NCBI GenBank assembly: GCA_000403295.2
Contig: KE159609.1
Span: 960,725-1,024,724, forward strand
From: Lachnospiraceae bacterium M18-1
GTDB lineage: Bacteria > Bacillota > Clostridia > Lachnospirales > Lachnospiraceae
DNA: 64,000 nucleotides
Direction of reading: 5' to 3'
Of this stretch, positions 35,541 to 44,572 are shown one piece after another. The notes below the pieces were generated by a model, which saw nothing but the letters and a program-made list of their open reading frames with translations, had not been told where the DNA came from and did no database searches. The translations under genes were made by a program, and so were the position numbers. How positions within the stretch are numbered: the first letter of the stretch is position 1; every line of letters starts with the position of its first letter.

Positions 35541-36800
35541 ATGCAGAAAACACTTCAGAAAAAGTTTGTGATGACGGCAATGGCAGCGATATCGGTACTG
35601 CTTCTGATACTGCTTGGTACGATCAATGGAATGAATTTCTGGCAGAATGAGCGGCAGTCAGACCGGCTGATGGATATGCTGTGTCAGCAGACAGCCGGGG
35701 CGCCCCCTTCAGAGCCGGGAATGCTTCCGTTCCCGGATATGCAGGGAAAAAGAGAACCAAGAGACTTTTTCAGCCCTCCGGTTACGGAAGACCATGCCAT
35801 GGCGGCCAGGTATTTTTGCGTATGGTTTGATCCGGAAGGAAGTATTACCCACACCGATACCGGGCGGATCTCCTCTGTATCCGGGGAGGAGGCAGAGGAG
35901 TATGCAGAGAAGATTTATGAACAGGGAAATACGTCGGGAAAGCTGAACCACTTTAAATACAGGAGAGTGCCTGCCCGTGGCGGAAGGGGAGAAATCCTGC
36001 TGTTCCTGGATACATCTGCACAGCGGTATGCCCTGGCGCTGGTGCTGGTTCTTTCAGCCGGAATCGGAGTATTGTGCTGGTTTGCTATGCTGCTGCTGGT
36101 GATACTTCTGTCAAAGAGGGCGATCCTTCCGATCGCACAGAATCTGGAAAAGCAGAAGCAGTTTGTCACCGATGCCGGGCATGAGATCAAAACTCCGCTG
36201 GCGATCATCATGGCAAATGTTGAGGCGATGGAACTGCACGGCGGGGAATCAAAATGGAGCCGGAACATCAAGGCTCAGACTGTCCGGCTCAGCGGCCTGA
36301 TGCAGAATCTGCTGGTGCTTGCCCGGCTGGATGAGGGCGTCGGAGAGCTTCCGGCATCTGATTTTTCTATGAGCCGGCTTCTGGAGGAGGCGCTTCCGCC
36401 GTTTTGTGAGTCGGCGGCCTTGAAGAATGTGATGATCGAAACGGAGATCAGCCAGGATGCGGAGATTCACGGAAACCGGGAAAACCTGCTGCGTCTGGTA
36501 TCTATCCTGCTGGACAACGCGGTAAAATATGTGCCGAAGGGCGGGAAGATCGCTGTTACATTAAGGAAGCAGGGCAGAGGAATCCTGCTGCAGATAGAAA
36601 ATGACTGTGCCAGGCTGCCGGCGGATGAACCGGGGAAATTATTTGACCGTTTTTACAGGGGAGACAGCGCGCGGACGCAGAAAAGCGGCGGATACGGAAT
36701 CGGGCTTTCGGCGGCGCAGGCGATCGTGGAGAATTGTAAGGGTGAGATCTGCGCGGAATATCGGGAAGACGGCAGAATTGCATTTACGGTCAGAATCTGA
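35541..36800 (+). CDS. Sensor histidine kinase of the OmpR-type pair
   Basis: About 419 residues. TM1 near 10-30 (ATGSVLLLILLGTI-like), an extracytoplasmic segment of about 130 residues, TM2 near 165-190 (ALVLVLSAGIGVLCWFAMLLLVILL), then HisKA with FVTDAGHEIKTPLAIIMANVEAM (His) and HATPase with LDNAVKYVPKG, FDRFYRGD and GGYGIGLS. Start ATG 35541 has GAGGCGAG; a TTG at 35529 is weaker. It should sense an extracellular signal for the partner regulator. Confidence 0.9.
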   Translation: MQKTLQKKFVMTAMAAISVLLLILLGTINGMNFWQNERQSDRLMDMLCQQTAGAPPSEPGMLPFPDMQGKREPRDFFSPPVTEDHAMAARYFCVWFDPEGSITHTDTGRISSVSGEEAEEYAEKIYEQGNTSGKLNHFKYRRVPARGGRGEILLFLDTSAQRYALALVLVLSAGIGVLCWFAMLLLVILLSKRAILPIAQNLEKQKQFVTDAGHEIKTPLAIIMANVEAMELHGGESKWSRNIKAQTVRLSGLMQNLLVLARLDEGVGELPASDFSMSRLLEEALPPFCESAALKNVMIETEISQDAEIHGNRENLLRLVSILLDNAVKYVPKGGKIAVTLRKQGRGILLQIENDCARLPADEPGKLFDRFYRGDSARTQKSGGYGIGLSAAQAIVENCKGEICAEYREDGRIAFTVRI

Positions 36801-36955
36801 AATGGTCTATGGAGTTCATCAAAATCTGAAGAATGATAAAAGTGGGATGTCCCTTGGTGCTGTGGTATCAGGGGGCTTTTTTGAATTTTACTCATAGAAC
36901 AAACACCCTTCGGCGGCAGGCTCCCGGCTTTGAGATCACATTTTTTTCACATCCG

Positions 36956-36986
36956 TCTAAGGTTCATTTAAGGTTTTCTGTATAGT
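36956..36986 (+). promoter_or_regulatory. PmrA-box-like direct repeat and -10 ahead of the VTC gene
   Basis: TCTAAG (36956-36961), N5, TTTAAG (36967-36972), then TATAGT (36981-36986) 8 bp later. The direct half-sites, five-base spacer and place over the -35 region fit an OmpR/PmrA-class activator site. The upstream response regulator is the obvious candidate. Confidence 0.6.
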
Positions 36987-37094
36987 ATTTTATGAAACAA
37001 CGTTATGGCCTTCCAGCCGCTTTGCAAAGCTGAAAGCGGGATTTCGGACTGGAGCCGTACAGTTGGTAAAGTTTTTGGAAGGGGGCAGTGAATT

Positions 37095-37766
37095 TTGACA
37101 TGGCGTCATGAATGGAAGCATGAGATCAACGTATCAGATCTGCTGCAGCTCCGGCAGCGTCTGCGGGCAGTCATGCAGACGGATTCCCATGCAGTGGATG
37201 GAAAATATGAAATACGCAGTTTGTATTTGGATACTCAAGGCGATAAGGCGCTTCGGGAGAAGATCGATGGAGTGGACCGAAGGGAAAAGTTCCGGCTGCG
37301 GTACTATAATGGAGATACTTCCAGGATTCGGCTGGAAAAGAAGTGCAGACGCAATGGGCTGGGAGAGAAACAGAGCGCGCCTATGACTGAGGACGAAGTG
37401 CGGGCCATTCTGGAAAATCAATACAGGTGGATGATGGAGAGCGGGAGGCCGCTGGTGGAGGAGCTATACTGCAAAATGCGGTTCCAGGGGCTGCGCCCGA
37501 AAACAATTGTGGAATATATCCGGGAGCCGTTTACCTTCGCTCCGGGCAATGTACGCGTGACGCTGGATTACCATATACGGACTGGGCTGAACGGAACTGA
37601 TTTCCTGAATCCGGACTGTATCCTGATTCCGGCAGGGGATGCGCCTGCAATCCTGGAAGTAAAATGGGATGCATTTCTTCCGTCTGTGATCCGGGAGATT
37701 GTTCAGTTGGAAGGCAGACATACATCTGCATTTTCAAAATATGCGGCATGCAGAAGATACGGGTGA
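37095..37766 (+). CDS. VTC-domain polyphosphate polymerase-like protein
   Basis: 223 residues, VTC domain alone. RHEWKHEINVSDLLQLRQRL, KYEIRSLYLDT, REKFRLRYYNGDTSRIRLEKKCR, VEYIREPFTF, LEVKWDAFLP carry the basic and acidic tunnel residues. The yeast homologue makes polyphosphate from ATP. Start is TTG 37095 after GGGGGCAG. First gene of a VTC-DUF4956-CotH set. Confidence 0.87.
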   Translation: MTWRHEWKHEINVSDLLQLRQRLRAVMQTDSHAVDGKYEIRSLYLDTQGDKALREKIDGVDRREKFRLRYYNGDTSRIRLEKKCRRNGLGEKQSAPMTEDEVRAILENQYRWMMESGRPLVEELYCKMRFQGLRPKTIVEYIREPFTFAPGNVRVTLDYHIRTGLNGTDFLNPDCILIPAGDAPAILEVKWDAFLPSVIREIVQLEGRHTSAFSKYAACRRYG

Positions 37767-37853
37767 AAATGAGGAAGTATAAATATCCCGCCTGTACAGC
37801 CGCAAATATTTGAACAGAAGATAAATTAAAAATAGGAAGGATTGGTATAGAAT

Positions 37854-38525
37854 ATGACATTTCAAGACATTTTTAAATCCAGTTTTCTGGAGAACGTGGA
37901 CAGCGTCAGCATTTTGGACATGATGCTGGCAATGATCCTGGCTTTTGGAATCGGCCTTTTTATCTTTTTGATCTATAAGAAAACTTTTTCTGGGGTGATG
38001 TATTCCTCCACTTTCGGCGTGACGCTGGTCGCACTGACGATGATCACGACGCTTGTGATTCTTGCGGTGACGTCTAATATTGTGTTGTCTCTTGGTATGG
38101 TCGGAGCCCTGTCTATCGTGCGTTTCCGGACTGCGATCAAGGAGCCTTTGGATATTGCGTTATTGTTCTGGGCGATTGCGGAAGGGATCGTACTGGCTGC
38201 GGGCATGATACCGCTGGCGGTATTCGGGGGTGTGTTTATCGGGCTGATCTTGCTCGTGTTTGTCAACAAAAAATCTCACATCATTCCGTATATTGTCGTG
38301 TTCAGCTGCACAGGACAGGAGAGTGAACGAAAAGCACTGGATTTTCTGAAAAAGCAGGTAAGCCGCTGTATCGTAAAAAGCAAGACGGTTCAGCGGAGTA
38401 TGGTGGAAGTGACCGTGGAGATCCGTATGAAAAATGAGGATACGGAGTTTATCAATGCAATCTCCGCAATAGACGGTGTGAAGAGCGCTGTCCTGGTCAG
38501 CTACAATGGGGACTATATGGGGTGA
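37854..38525 (+). CDS. DUF4956 membrane protein
   Basis: 223 residues with about four transmembrane helices in the first 145 residues (LAMILAFGIGLFIFLIY, GVTLVALTMITTLVILAVTSNIV, LSLGMVGALSIVRFRTAIKEPLDIA, FWAIAEGIVLAAGMIPLAVFGGVFIGLILLVFV) and a cytoplasmic ferredoxin-like tail. DUF4956 proteins occur widely beside VTC and CotH genes. The role is unknown; the conserved VRFRTAIKEP loop may mark a substrate path. 88 bp after VTC. Confidence 0.85.
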   Translation: MTFQDIFKSSFLENVDSVSILDMMLAMILAFGIGLFIFLIYKKTFSGVMYSSTFGVTLVALTMITTLVILAVTSNIVLSLGMVGALSIVRFRTAIKEPLDIALLFWAIAEGIVLAAGMIPLAVFGGVFIGLILLVFVNKKSHIIPYIVVFSCTGQESERKALDFLKKQVSRCIVKSKTVQRSMVEVTVEIRMKNEDTEFINAISAIDGVKSAVLVSYNGDYMG

Positions 38526-38643
38526 CTTTACGGACGAACTGACCATATGATATCCGGTAAAACTCCGAAGAAAATCATGCTGGCTATCGGAGCTTTATTG
38601 GGACAGTTCTTTAGTATACTGAAACGAACAGGGAGGAAAGCAC

Positions 38644-40581
38644 ATGTCAACACATAAACAGATTGACAGGATTTGCTGCAGCGCACTTCTGCTGGTCCTG
38701 CTTTTAACCACTGTCTTTATGAATGCCGGAAAATTCGGCGTTCAGGCCATATCCCGTACTATGGGATATGAATCGAGGCTGTTTGACACGACTACGGTGC
38801 ATACCATTGATATTGAGATGGAAGACTGGGATGCATTTTTGGAAGGATGTACGGACGAAGAATATGTATCCTGTTCTCTCACGATCGATCAGGAGGCATG
38901 TAAGAATGTGGCGATCCGGGCAAAAGGAAATACATCGCTTACATCTGTAGCAGCTTATGGAAATAACCGTTACAGCTTTAAGGTCGAATTTGACCATTAT
39001 GATCCGTCAAATACCTACTATGGATTGGATAAGCTGTGCCTGAACAACATAATTCAGGACAACACTTATATGAAGGACTATGTGTCTTATCAGATGATGT
39101 TTGGATTCGGCGTGGATTCGCCTCTTTGCAGCTATGTGTATCTTACGGTAAATGGAGAGGACTTTGGACTCTATCTTGCTGTGGAAGGGGTAGAAGAAAG
39201 CTTCCTGGAGCGGAATTATGGAAATGATTACGGAGAACTGTATAAGCCGGACAGCATGAGTATGGGCGGGGGCAGAGGAAATGGAGTAGGATTCGATCCG
39301 GGGATTCTGGGAGAAGCAGGAAACCAGCAGGAGAACCTAAATGGACAAGACAGCAAAATCAATCGGGGCACACCAGGAATGGAGGCGGGAAAAAGCCCGG
39401 GCGGACCGGACAAAATGGTCATGGGCAGCGATGATGTATCTCTGATCTACACGGATGATGAATACGACAGCTACAGCAATATTTTTGATCATGCGAAAAC
39501 AGAGATCACGGACAGTGACAAAGACCGCCTGATTGCGTCTTTAAAGAAATTGAATGAAGCGGAAACTCTGGAGATGGTGGTCGATATAGAGGAAGTGATC
39601 CGTTATTTTACAGTGCATAATTTTGTATGCAATTTTGACAGCTATACGGGTTCTATGATCCACAATTATTATTTGTATGAAAAGGACGGACAGCTTTCCA
39701 TGATCCCCTGGGACTATAACCTGGCTTTCGGAGGGTTTGAATCTGGAACAGATGCCGAAGGGCTGGTGAATTACCCAATTGATTCCCCGGTATCCGGCGG
39801 TACTGTGGAATCAAGGCCCATGCTTGCCTGGATCTTTGCGGATGAGGAATACACAGAACAGTATCATCAGTATTTTGCGGAATTTATAGAACAGTATTTT
39901 ACGAACGGGGAATTTGAACGGATGATAGATGCGGTTTCTGAGATGATTGCGCCGTATGTAGAAAAGGATCCGACAAAATTCTGTACCTATGAGGAATTTG
40001 AGACGGGCGTTTCCACGCTGAAAAGCTTTTGCATGCTGCGCGCGGAAAGTATCAAAGGGCAGCTGGACGGGACGATTTCTTCTACAGAAACTGCAAGGAA
40101 AACGGTCTTGGAAGAACAGCAGACAGATGATCCTGAGGCGGAGGAAGCAGTAAGTTTATCCATTGAAGCAATGGGAACTATGGGAAATACATTTGGACCG
40201 GGAAATGGTCCGGGAGAATTTATACGGGAGACAGCAGATTTTACAGGGGAAGACGAATCAGCGGCAGAAGTCAGCGGCAGAGGAAATGATTTTAGAACAG
40301 AGGAATTTCCAGAAGGAATGAAAGCGCTGGAGGAATTTCCAGACGGAACGAAAACACTGGAAGAAATTCCAGATGGAATGAAAACGCTGGAAGAAGTTCC
40401 AGACGGAACGAAAATGCTAGAAGAATTTCCAGGAGAAATGAAAATGCAGGAAGGGATTCCAGAAGGAATGAAAACGGCAGAAGAGTTTCCAGAAAGAAAT
40501 ACCTTGATTTTGGCCGCGGCTTCGGCAGCCGTACTTCTTGCAGGTATCTTTTATGCATTGAGATATACAAGATATGTATAA
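38644..40581 (+). CDS. CotH-family kinase, membrane-anchored, with C-terminal 10-residue repeats
   Basis: 645 residues. N-terminal membrane helix (about 10-30), extracellular CotH kinase domain with VAIRAKGNTSL, YFKVEFDHYD-like YSFKVEF, YGLDKLCLNN, PLCSYVYLTVNGEDFGLYLAVEGVEESFL and the metal-binding IPWDYNLAFGGF. A Gly-rich insert lies near 205-265. Residues about 556-620 hold six or seven imperfect copies of a 10-residue unit (EEFPDGTKTL type) and a transmembrane helix ends the chain (ILAAASAAVLLAGIFYALRY). CotH kinases phosphorylate surface or spore-coat proteins. Third gene of the VTC-DUF4956-CotH set. Confidence 0.88.
   Translation: MSTHKQIDRICCSALLLVLLLTTVFMNAGKFGVQAISRTMGYESRLFDTTTVHTIDIEMEDWDAFLEGCTDEEYVSCSLTIDQEACKNVAIRAKGNTSLTSVAAYGNNRYSFKVEFDHYDPSNTYYGLDKLCLNNIIQDNTYMKDYVSYQMMFGFGVDSPLCSYVYLTVNGEDFGLYLAVEGVEESFLERNYGNDYGELYKPDSMSMGGGRGNGVGFDPGILGEAGNQQENLNGQDSKINRGTPGMEAGKSPGGPDKMVMGSDDVSLIYTDDEYDSYSNIFDHAKTEITDSDKDRLIASLKKLNEAETLEMVVDIEEVIRYFTVHNFVCNFDSYTGSMIHNYYLYEKDGQLSMIPWDYNLAFGGFESGTDAEGLVNYPIDSPVSGGTVESRPMLAWIFADEEYTEQYHQYFAEFIEQYFTNGEFERMIDAVSEMIAPYVEKDPTKFCTYEEFETGVSTLKSFCMLRAESIKGQLDGTISSTETARKTVLEEQQTDDPEAEEAVSLSIEAMGTMGNTFGPGNGPGEFIRETADFTGEDESAAEVSGRGNDFRTEEFPEGMKALEEFPDGTKTLEEIPDGMKTLEEVPDGTKMLEEFPGEMKMQEGIPEGMKTAEEFPERNTLILAAASAAVLLAGIFYALRYTRYV
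40300..40490 (+). repeat. Tandem 30-bp repeat inside the CotH gene
   Basis: About six 30-bp units encode EEFPEGMKAL, EEFPDGTKTL, EEIPDGMKTL, EEVPDGTKML, EEFPGEMKMQ, EGIPEGMKTA. The unit period is exactly 10 codons and units differ by point changes, so copy number could vary by slippage. Confidence 0.85.
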
Positions 40582-40603
40582 AAAGCCGAATCCATAAAAT
40601 ATA

Positions 40604-40628
40604 AGTCTGCCGCAAGATGCGGCAGACT
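40604..40628. terminator. Bidirectional hairpin between CotH and the MFS gene
   Basis: AGTCTGCCGCA pairs perfectly with TGCGGCAGACT around an AGA loop, in the gap between convergent genes. No long T-run is seen. Confidence 0.7.
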
Positions 40629-40635
40629 GAAACGA

Positions 40636-41889
40636 CTAGAGATGTTCTTCATTTAACTTCACTGCTTTTCGGAACAGCAGCAGTCCGATTACAAACAGTA
40701 CGGATATTGTAGCCACTCCGACGTTCATCCTTCCGGTAAGTTGGCTCATAACAGAAACAAGAGTCGTGCCCAGGATTGCGGCGCCCTTTCCGCAGATATC
40801 ATAAAGTCCGAAATATTCTCCCGACTTCTCCACCGGGATGATCTTGCCGAAATAGGATCGTGACAGGGCCTGCACCGTACCCTGGAACAGACCGACCATG
40901 ACCGCGAGGATCCAGAAATCCCGCTGGGAGTTCAGGCCGTATGCATACAAAGCAATAAACAGGTATGCCAGAATACAGATGGTCAAAATCTTCGTGGAAC
41001 CGATTTTTTTCGCAAGGCGGTTTAAAAGCAGGACCGAAGGAAATGCGACAACCTGTGTCAGCAAAAGCGCCAGAAGCAGTCCTGTACTGTCAAACCCCAG
41101 GGCCTGCCCGTAAGCAGTCGCCATATCAATGATCGTATAGACTCCATCAATATAGAAGAAAAACGCAAGCAGGAAAAGGAAGATATGCTTTTCTTTCTTG
41201 ATGTCTGCGAAGGTTTTCCCCAGCCTGCGGAAGCTATTGCGGATCACATGCTCTGTAGTTTCGATGTAGTATTTCTGCTTATAGGAAATGAGCAGAGGAA
41301 CTGCAGAAGCCAGCCACCAGGCCGCCGTGATGAAAAAGGCAATGGCCATGGAGGTCTGCATGCTAAGTCCTAGGGAACCGCCGCCTAGTACGACTCCAAG
41401 GCTTGCGACAAAGGGGACGCAGCTTCCGATATAGCCCCATGCGAAACCCTGTGAGGATACCGTATCCATCCGTTCCGGCTCGGTTACGTCTGTAAGCATG
41501 GCATCGTAGAAAACAAGGCTGGCGGAGTAGCCGGTCTTTGCAAGGATGAACACACCCAGGAACCAGATCCAGGAAGACAGAAATCCCAGGATGATACAGC
41601 CGGTCACACCGATGAAGAGAACGACTTTGAAGATTCGCTTTTTAAAATCCTTTGTATCGGCTACGGCTCCCAGGGTCGGCCCCATCAGCGCGACCAGGAG
41701 GGTACAGATGGAGGAAGCGTATCCCCAGTAGGCGAGATAATTTACATCAGAGATACCGGCATTTTCTGCAAGGTAATTAAAATATATCGGAAAAATCGTG
41801 GATACCAGCATTGAAAATGCGGAGTTACCCACATCATACAATACCCATTTCTTTTCCAGCGGGGTCATTTTAAAATTCATATTATTCAT
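40636..41889 (-). CDS. UMF1-type MFS transporter (Atg22-like)
   Basis: About 414-417 residues, twelve transmembrane segments predicted. KKWVLYDVGNSAFSMLVSTIFPIYF, GPTLGAVADTKDFKKRIF and GFAWGYIGSCVPFVASL match the UMF1 family related to yeast Atg22. AAAGG precedes two in-frame ATGs (41889 and 41880); the second has better spacing. Substrate unknown. Convergent with cotH and upstream of a phospholipase-C-like gene by 18 bp on the same strand. Confidence 0.87.
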   Translation of the reverse strand: MNNMNFKMTPLEKKWVLYDVGNSAFSMLVSTIFPIYFNYLAENAGISDVNYLAYWGYASSICTLLVALMGPTLGAVADTKDFKKRIFKVVLFIGVTGCIILGFLSSWIWFLGVFILAKTGYSASLVFYDAMLTDVTEPERMDTVSSQGFAWGYIGSCVPFVASLGVVLGGGSLGLSMQTSMAIAFFITAAWWLASAVPLLISYKQKYYIETTEHVIRNSFRRLGKTFADIKKEKHIFLFLLAFFFYIDGVYTIIDMATAYGQALGFDSTGLLLALLLTQVVAFPSVLLLNRLAKKIGSTKILTICILAYLFIALYAYGLNSQRDFWILAVMVGLFQGTVQALSRSYFGKIIPVEKSGEYFGLYDICGKGAAILGTTLVSVMSQLTGRMNVGVATISVLFVIGLLLFRKAVKLNEEHL

Positions 41890-41907
41890 CCTTTACTGTT
41901 TTTAAAT

Positions 41908-42729
41908 TCATAAGGGCAGGTCCTGCCAGCGTTCCCCAGGACCAAAGGTTTCATGAAACCTGGACGGAAGTTCTGTTCCGTCGGAAAGCAGTTTCTGGTA
42001 TTTTATGATCAGGCCGACTGCCAGCGGTACGGCGCCTTTATACAGCTTTTTCAGCAGTCGGCAGTAATCCTCGCATGCCGGGTTGGGTGCCTCGCTCATG
42101 ACCATGCCGTGCTTGGAGTCATATTGTCCGGCCAGTTTCATGGCGCCGAATAAAAAGCGGCGTTTTCCGGGATTCGGCGCAAGCAGCAGCTTATGGACCT
42201 GGATCATGGAGGACAGAGACTTTTTCACTTCCTTTGCCGAGACCTCATCAAAAAACGGAGCGATCACCTCGGCGTTCTTCATCGTAGGATGGATATGATT
42301 GGTTCCCAGATAGGAAACAGGATCTATATGATCTTCCGTCAGGAGCAGACGGTCAAACTCCATCTCGATCTCGGAGTGGCTGATTCCGCTGACCTGAATC
42401 ATTTTTTCAACGTATTTGTGGCACTCGCTGTCCAGCGCGAAATGACAGATGAATCCGTAGATATATGCACGCGCCGCCTCCTGATTCAGAGAACGCTTAA
42501 TGACCTGGGCAGCCTGAAAAAAGAAAGCATCCGCAGGCTGGTCATGGAGTTCATATCCGGTGGTATTTACATGGTTTGTCATGAACACTCTGTAATAGAA
42601 TAAAATATCAGGCCCATGCAGTCCGATATCAAATAATTCCCGTTTGCTTTCTATGGTTTTCTGGAAATGCTTCGGGAGGGTGTCGATCACGTCCTTTCCA
42701 AATTTATAGTGTGCATATGTTGTCGGCAT
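41908..42729 (-). CDS. Zinc-dependent phospholipase-C-like protein
   Basis: About 273 residues. Helical Zn-dependent PLC fold with metal-binding His/Asp: PTTYAHYKFGKDV (N-terminal), DIGLHGPDILFYY, HDQPADAFFFQAAQ, YIYGFICHFALDSECHKYVE. Cytoplasmic as far as seen, with no signal peptide. ATG 42729 is preferred because AAAGGAG precedes it; GTG 42738 is the longer alternative. Probably binds Zn; substrate unknown. Confidence 0.85.
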   Translation of the reverse strand: MPTTYAHYKFGKDVIDTLPKHFQKTIESKRELFDIGLHGPDILFYYRVFMTNHVNTTGYELHDQPADAFFFQAAQVIKRSLNQEAARAYIYGFICHFALDSECHKYVEKMIQVSGISHSEIEMEFDRLLLTEDHIDPVSYLGTNHIHPTMKNAEVIAPFFDEVSAKEVKKSLSSMIQVHKLLLAPNPGKRRFLFGAMKLAGQYDSKHGMVMSEAPNPACEDYCRLLKKLYKGAVPLAVGLIIKYQKLLSDGTELPSRFHETFGPGERWQDLPL

Positions 42730-42900
42730 AATATACACTCCTTTCCGGTTAACAGTTTGTATCTGTAAAAATATAAAATTTTCTATTTACTATCTTAACA
42801 CAAACCGAAGAGAATATAAAACATTTCTTAAAAGAACATTTTAAAATGTAGGGGCGATTTTAAATGGTTTGTAAAAGTTTTATGAATTTGTGTGTTTTAC

Positions 42901-42929
42901 TTGACTAATATGCTGTTCTTTTTTAAAAT
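42901..42929 (+). promoter_or_regulatory. Sigma-A promoter of the tmRNA gene
   Basis: TTGACT (42901-42906), 17 bp, TAAAAT (42924-42929), about 35 bp before the tmRNA 5' end. The AT-rich 42739-42900 gap shows nothing else. Confidence 0.8.
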
Positions 42930-42963
42930 AACTATGTGATATGAGTAATTGTCATTCATCTAA

Positions 42964-43308
42964 GGGCTTGTACTGGTTTCGACAGGGATCTTGAAGATGG
43001 AGAAGCTATCCGCAGGCAGATGCGTCAAATCGCACATTTAAAATTAAACGCTAACGATAATTTCGAATTAGCTGCAGCCTAATTGCTGCATGTCAGCCCC
43101 GGGGCACCCGCACTCCGGGAATCTGGCACCGACTATGCGGGAAACGATGCCGGCAAAGCTTTGAGCCAGCAGGCGTATCATGAAGCTACTGAAACCGTAA
43201 GGATGTTCGTTTCCGTGCGGCAGAGGGAATGAAAAAGAACGGACTATGATAGTAGAAGTACATGGGATGGGTTTTTGGACGCGGGTTCGATTCCCGCCAG
43301 GTCCATCA
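42964..43308 (+). ncRNA. ssrA: tmRNA (transfer-messenger RNA)
   Basis: 5' GGGCTTGTACTGGTTTCGACA and 3' GCGGGTTCGATTCCCGCCAGGTCC are the tRNA-like ends, with seven acceptor pairs including wobbles. The tag frame from GCT 43050 encodes ANDNFELAAA then TAA (43080-43082). It rescues stalled ribosomes. Followed by a TGTGGTA/TACCACA structure. Confidence 0.95.
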
Positions 43309-43408
43309 TTTGTGGTATAGAGGAGTCCGTAAAAGGAGAGGGCTTCTTACCACAAAACAGACGTTCAGAATTACGTCAGGGCGTTAATTAAAAATCACAA
43401 TACTGTAT

Positions 43409-43482
43409 GGAAACATAGCTCAGCTGGGATGAGCGTTCGCCTCACACGCGAGAGGTCATGGGTTCGAGCCCCATTGTTTCCA
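43409..43482 (+). tRNA. tRNA-Val (CAC)
   Basis: Full cloverleaf: acceptor GGAAACA/TGTTTCC, D arm GCTCAGCTGGGATGAGC, anticodon loop CTCACAC with anticodon CAC, TPsiC GGTTCGAGCC. It reads GTG. Its 3' 22 bases are repeated at 47580-47601. Confidence 0.95.
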
Positions 43483-43633
43483 TCGTCAAGGCTTGGTTCT
43501 GAGAATACCGGAACTGAGCCTTTTTCCGTTGTTTTGGACGGAAAATACAGGGAAGAAAGCGTATACACAAGGAAGTACATCTAAAGGCTTGCAAAGGGGA
43601 ACGGCGACGAGTGAGTGGCGGCGGAATGGCGAC
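43461..43633 (+). repeat. Direct repeat, left copy (tRNA-Val 3' end plus flank)
   Basis: 173 bp, repeated at 47580-47752 with only a few mismatches by eye. Starts in the TPsiC arm of tRNA-Val and extends well past the tRNA. Further weaker similarity continues to about 43745. It frames the integrase-bearing segment. Confidence 0.85.
43489..43521 (+). terminator. Terminator after tRNA-Val
   Basis: AGGCTTGGTTC pairs with GAACTGAGCCT, then a T-run. Duplicated with the tRNA end at 47.6 kb. Confidence 0.7.
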
Positions 43634-43756
43634 GGCTGGGAAGGATTGGAAGTCTGGGAAAGTGGGCTGGATCAGGTTTCTGAAAGTAGAATAATTTGGG
43701 ATTGTTTTAGATGCTGATTGAGGGTATAATGACTATAAAAGAGAGGAGAGCGGTTG

Positions 43757-44572
43757 ATGAGTGAGACGGAACAGCAGATAAGAGAACGGGAATATGAAGC
43801 AAATTTACAGAAACTACAGGATTTGCGACCCATTGACGACGAGTTTATGCGATGCATGTTTAAAGACAATATCCCACTGGTGGAGCTTGTATTAAGAATC
43901 ATTACCGGGAAAAAGGACTTGGTCATTACCAACTGCGAAACACAAGCGGACATGAAAAGGCTTGCAGGAGCACGTTCCCTCTGCCTTGATGCTTATGGGG
44001 AAGACTCCATAGGCAAAAAATATGATATAGAAGTACAGAAAGGGGAAGCAGGTGCATCTCCACACAGGGCAAGATACCATTCCAGTGTAATGGATATTGA
44101 AAATCTGAATGCAGGGCAGGAATTTGAAGAGTTACCAGATACATATGTAATCTTTATCGTGGATGAAGATTTCTACGGAAAAGGAGAACCATTATACCCT
44201 ATTGAAAGAATCAATCTGGTGACAGGAAAGCCATTCGAGGACGGAGAGCATATTTTGTATGTGAATGGCGAATACCGGGGAGACTCTGAGATAGGAAGGC
44301 TGATGCATGATTTTAACTGTACAGATGCTGATGATATGTATTTTGAGTTAATGGCAGAACGCACGAAATATTTAAAGAAGAATCCGGAAGGAGTGAAGAA
44401 AATGAGTAGAATTGGAGAGGAGATTGCAAAAGAGGCTTCGATTAGAGCATCCATTAGAACCTATCGTGAATTTAGTCTGGATGATGCAACTATCATAGAG
44501 AAAATTATGGAAAGATTTAAACTTACCAATGAAGCGGCTGCAGGATACGTCAGCGAAAAATGGTCAGCATAA
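43757..44572 (+). CDS. Rpn-like PD-(D/E)XK nuclease family transposase
   Basis: About 271 residues. The opening (RPIDDEFMRCMFKDNIPLVELVLRIITGKKDL) and CLDAYGEDSIGKKYDIEVQ match Rpn/PD-(D/E)XK proteins, with Asp in CLDA and Glu-X-Gln (EVQ) in place of the usual E-X-K. FEELPDTYVIFIVDEDF is also typical. These nucleases promote RecA-independent recombination. ATG 43757 is chosen over TTG 43754; GGAGAG precedes both. The C terminus is variable and basic. Confidence 0.82.
   Translation: MSETEQQIREREYEANLQKLQDLRPIDDEFMRCMFKDNIPLVELVLRIITGKKDLVITNCETQADMKRLAGARSLCLDAYGEDSIGKKYDIEVQKGEAGASPHRARYHSSVMDIENLNAGQEFEELPDTYVIFIVDEDFYGKGEPLYPIERINLVTGKPFEDGEHILYVNGEYRGDSEIGRLMHDFNCTDADDMYFELMAERTKYLKKNPEGVKKMSRIGEEIAKEASIRASIRTYREFSLDDATIIEKIMERFKLTNEAAAGYVSEKWSA

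Noticed and set aside
40300-40490. CRISPR-like evenly spaced 30-bp repeats
   Set aside because: The units have no unique spacers and stay in frame with the CotH protein, so they code for a stalk.
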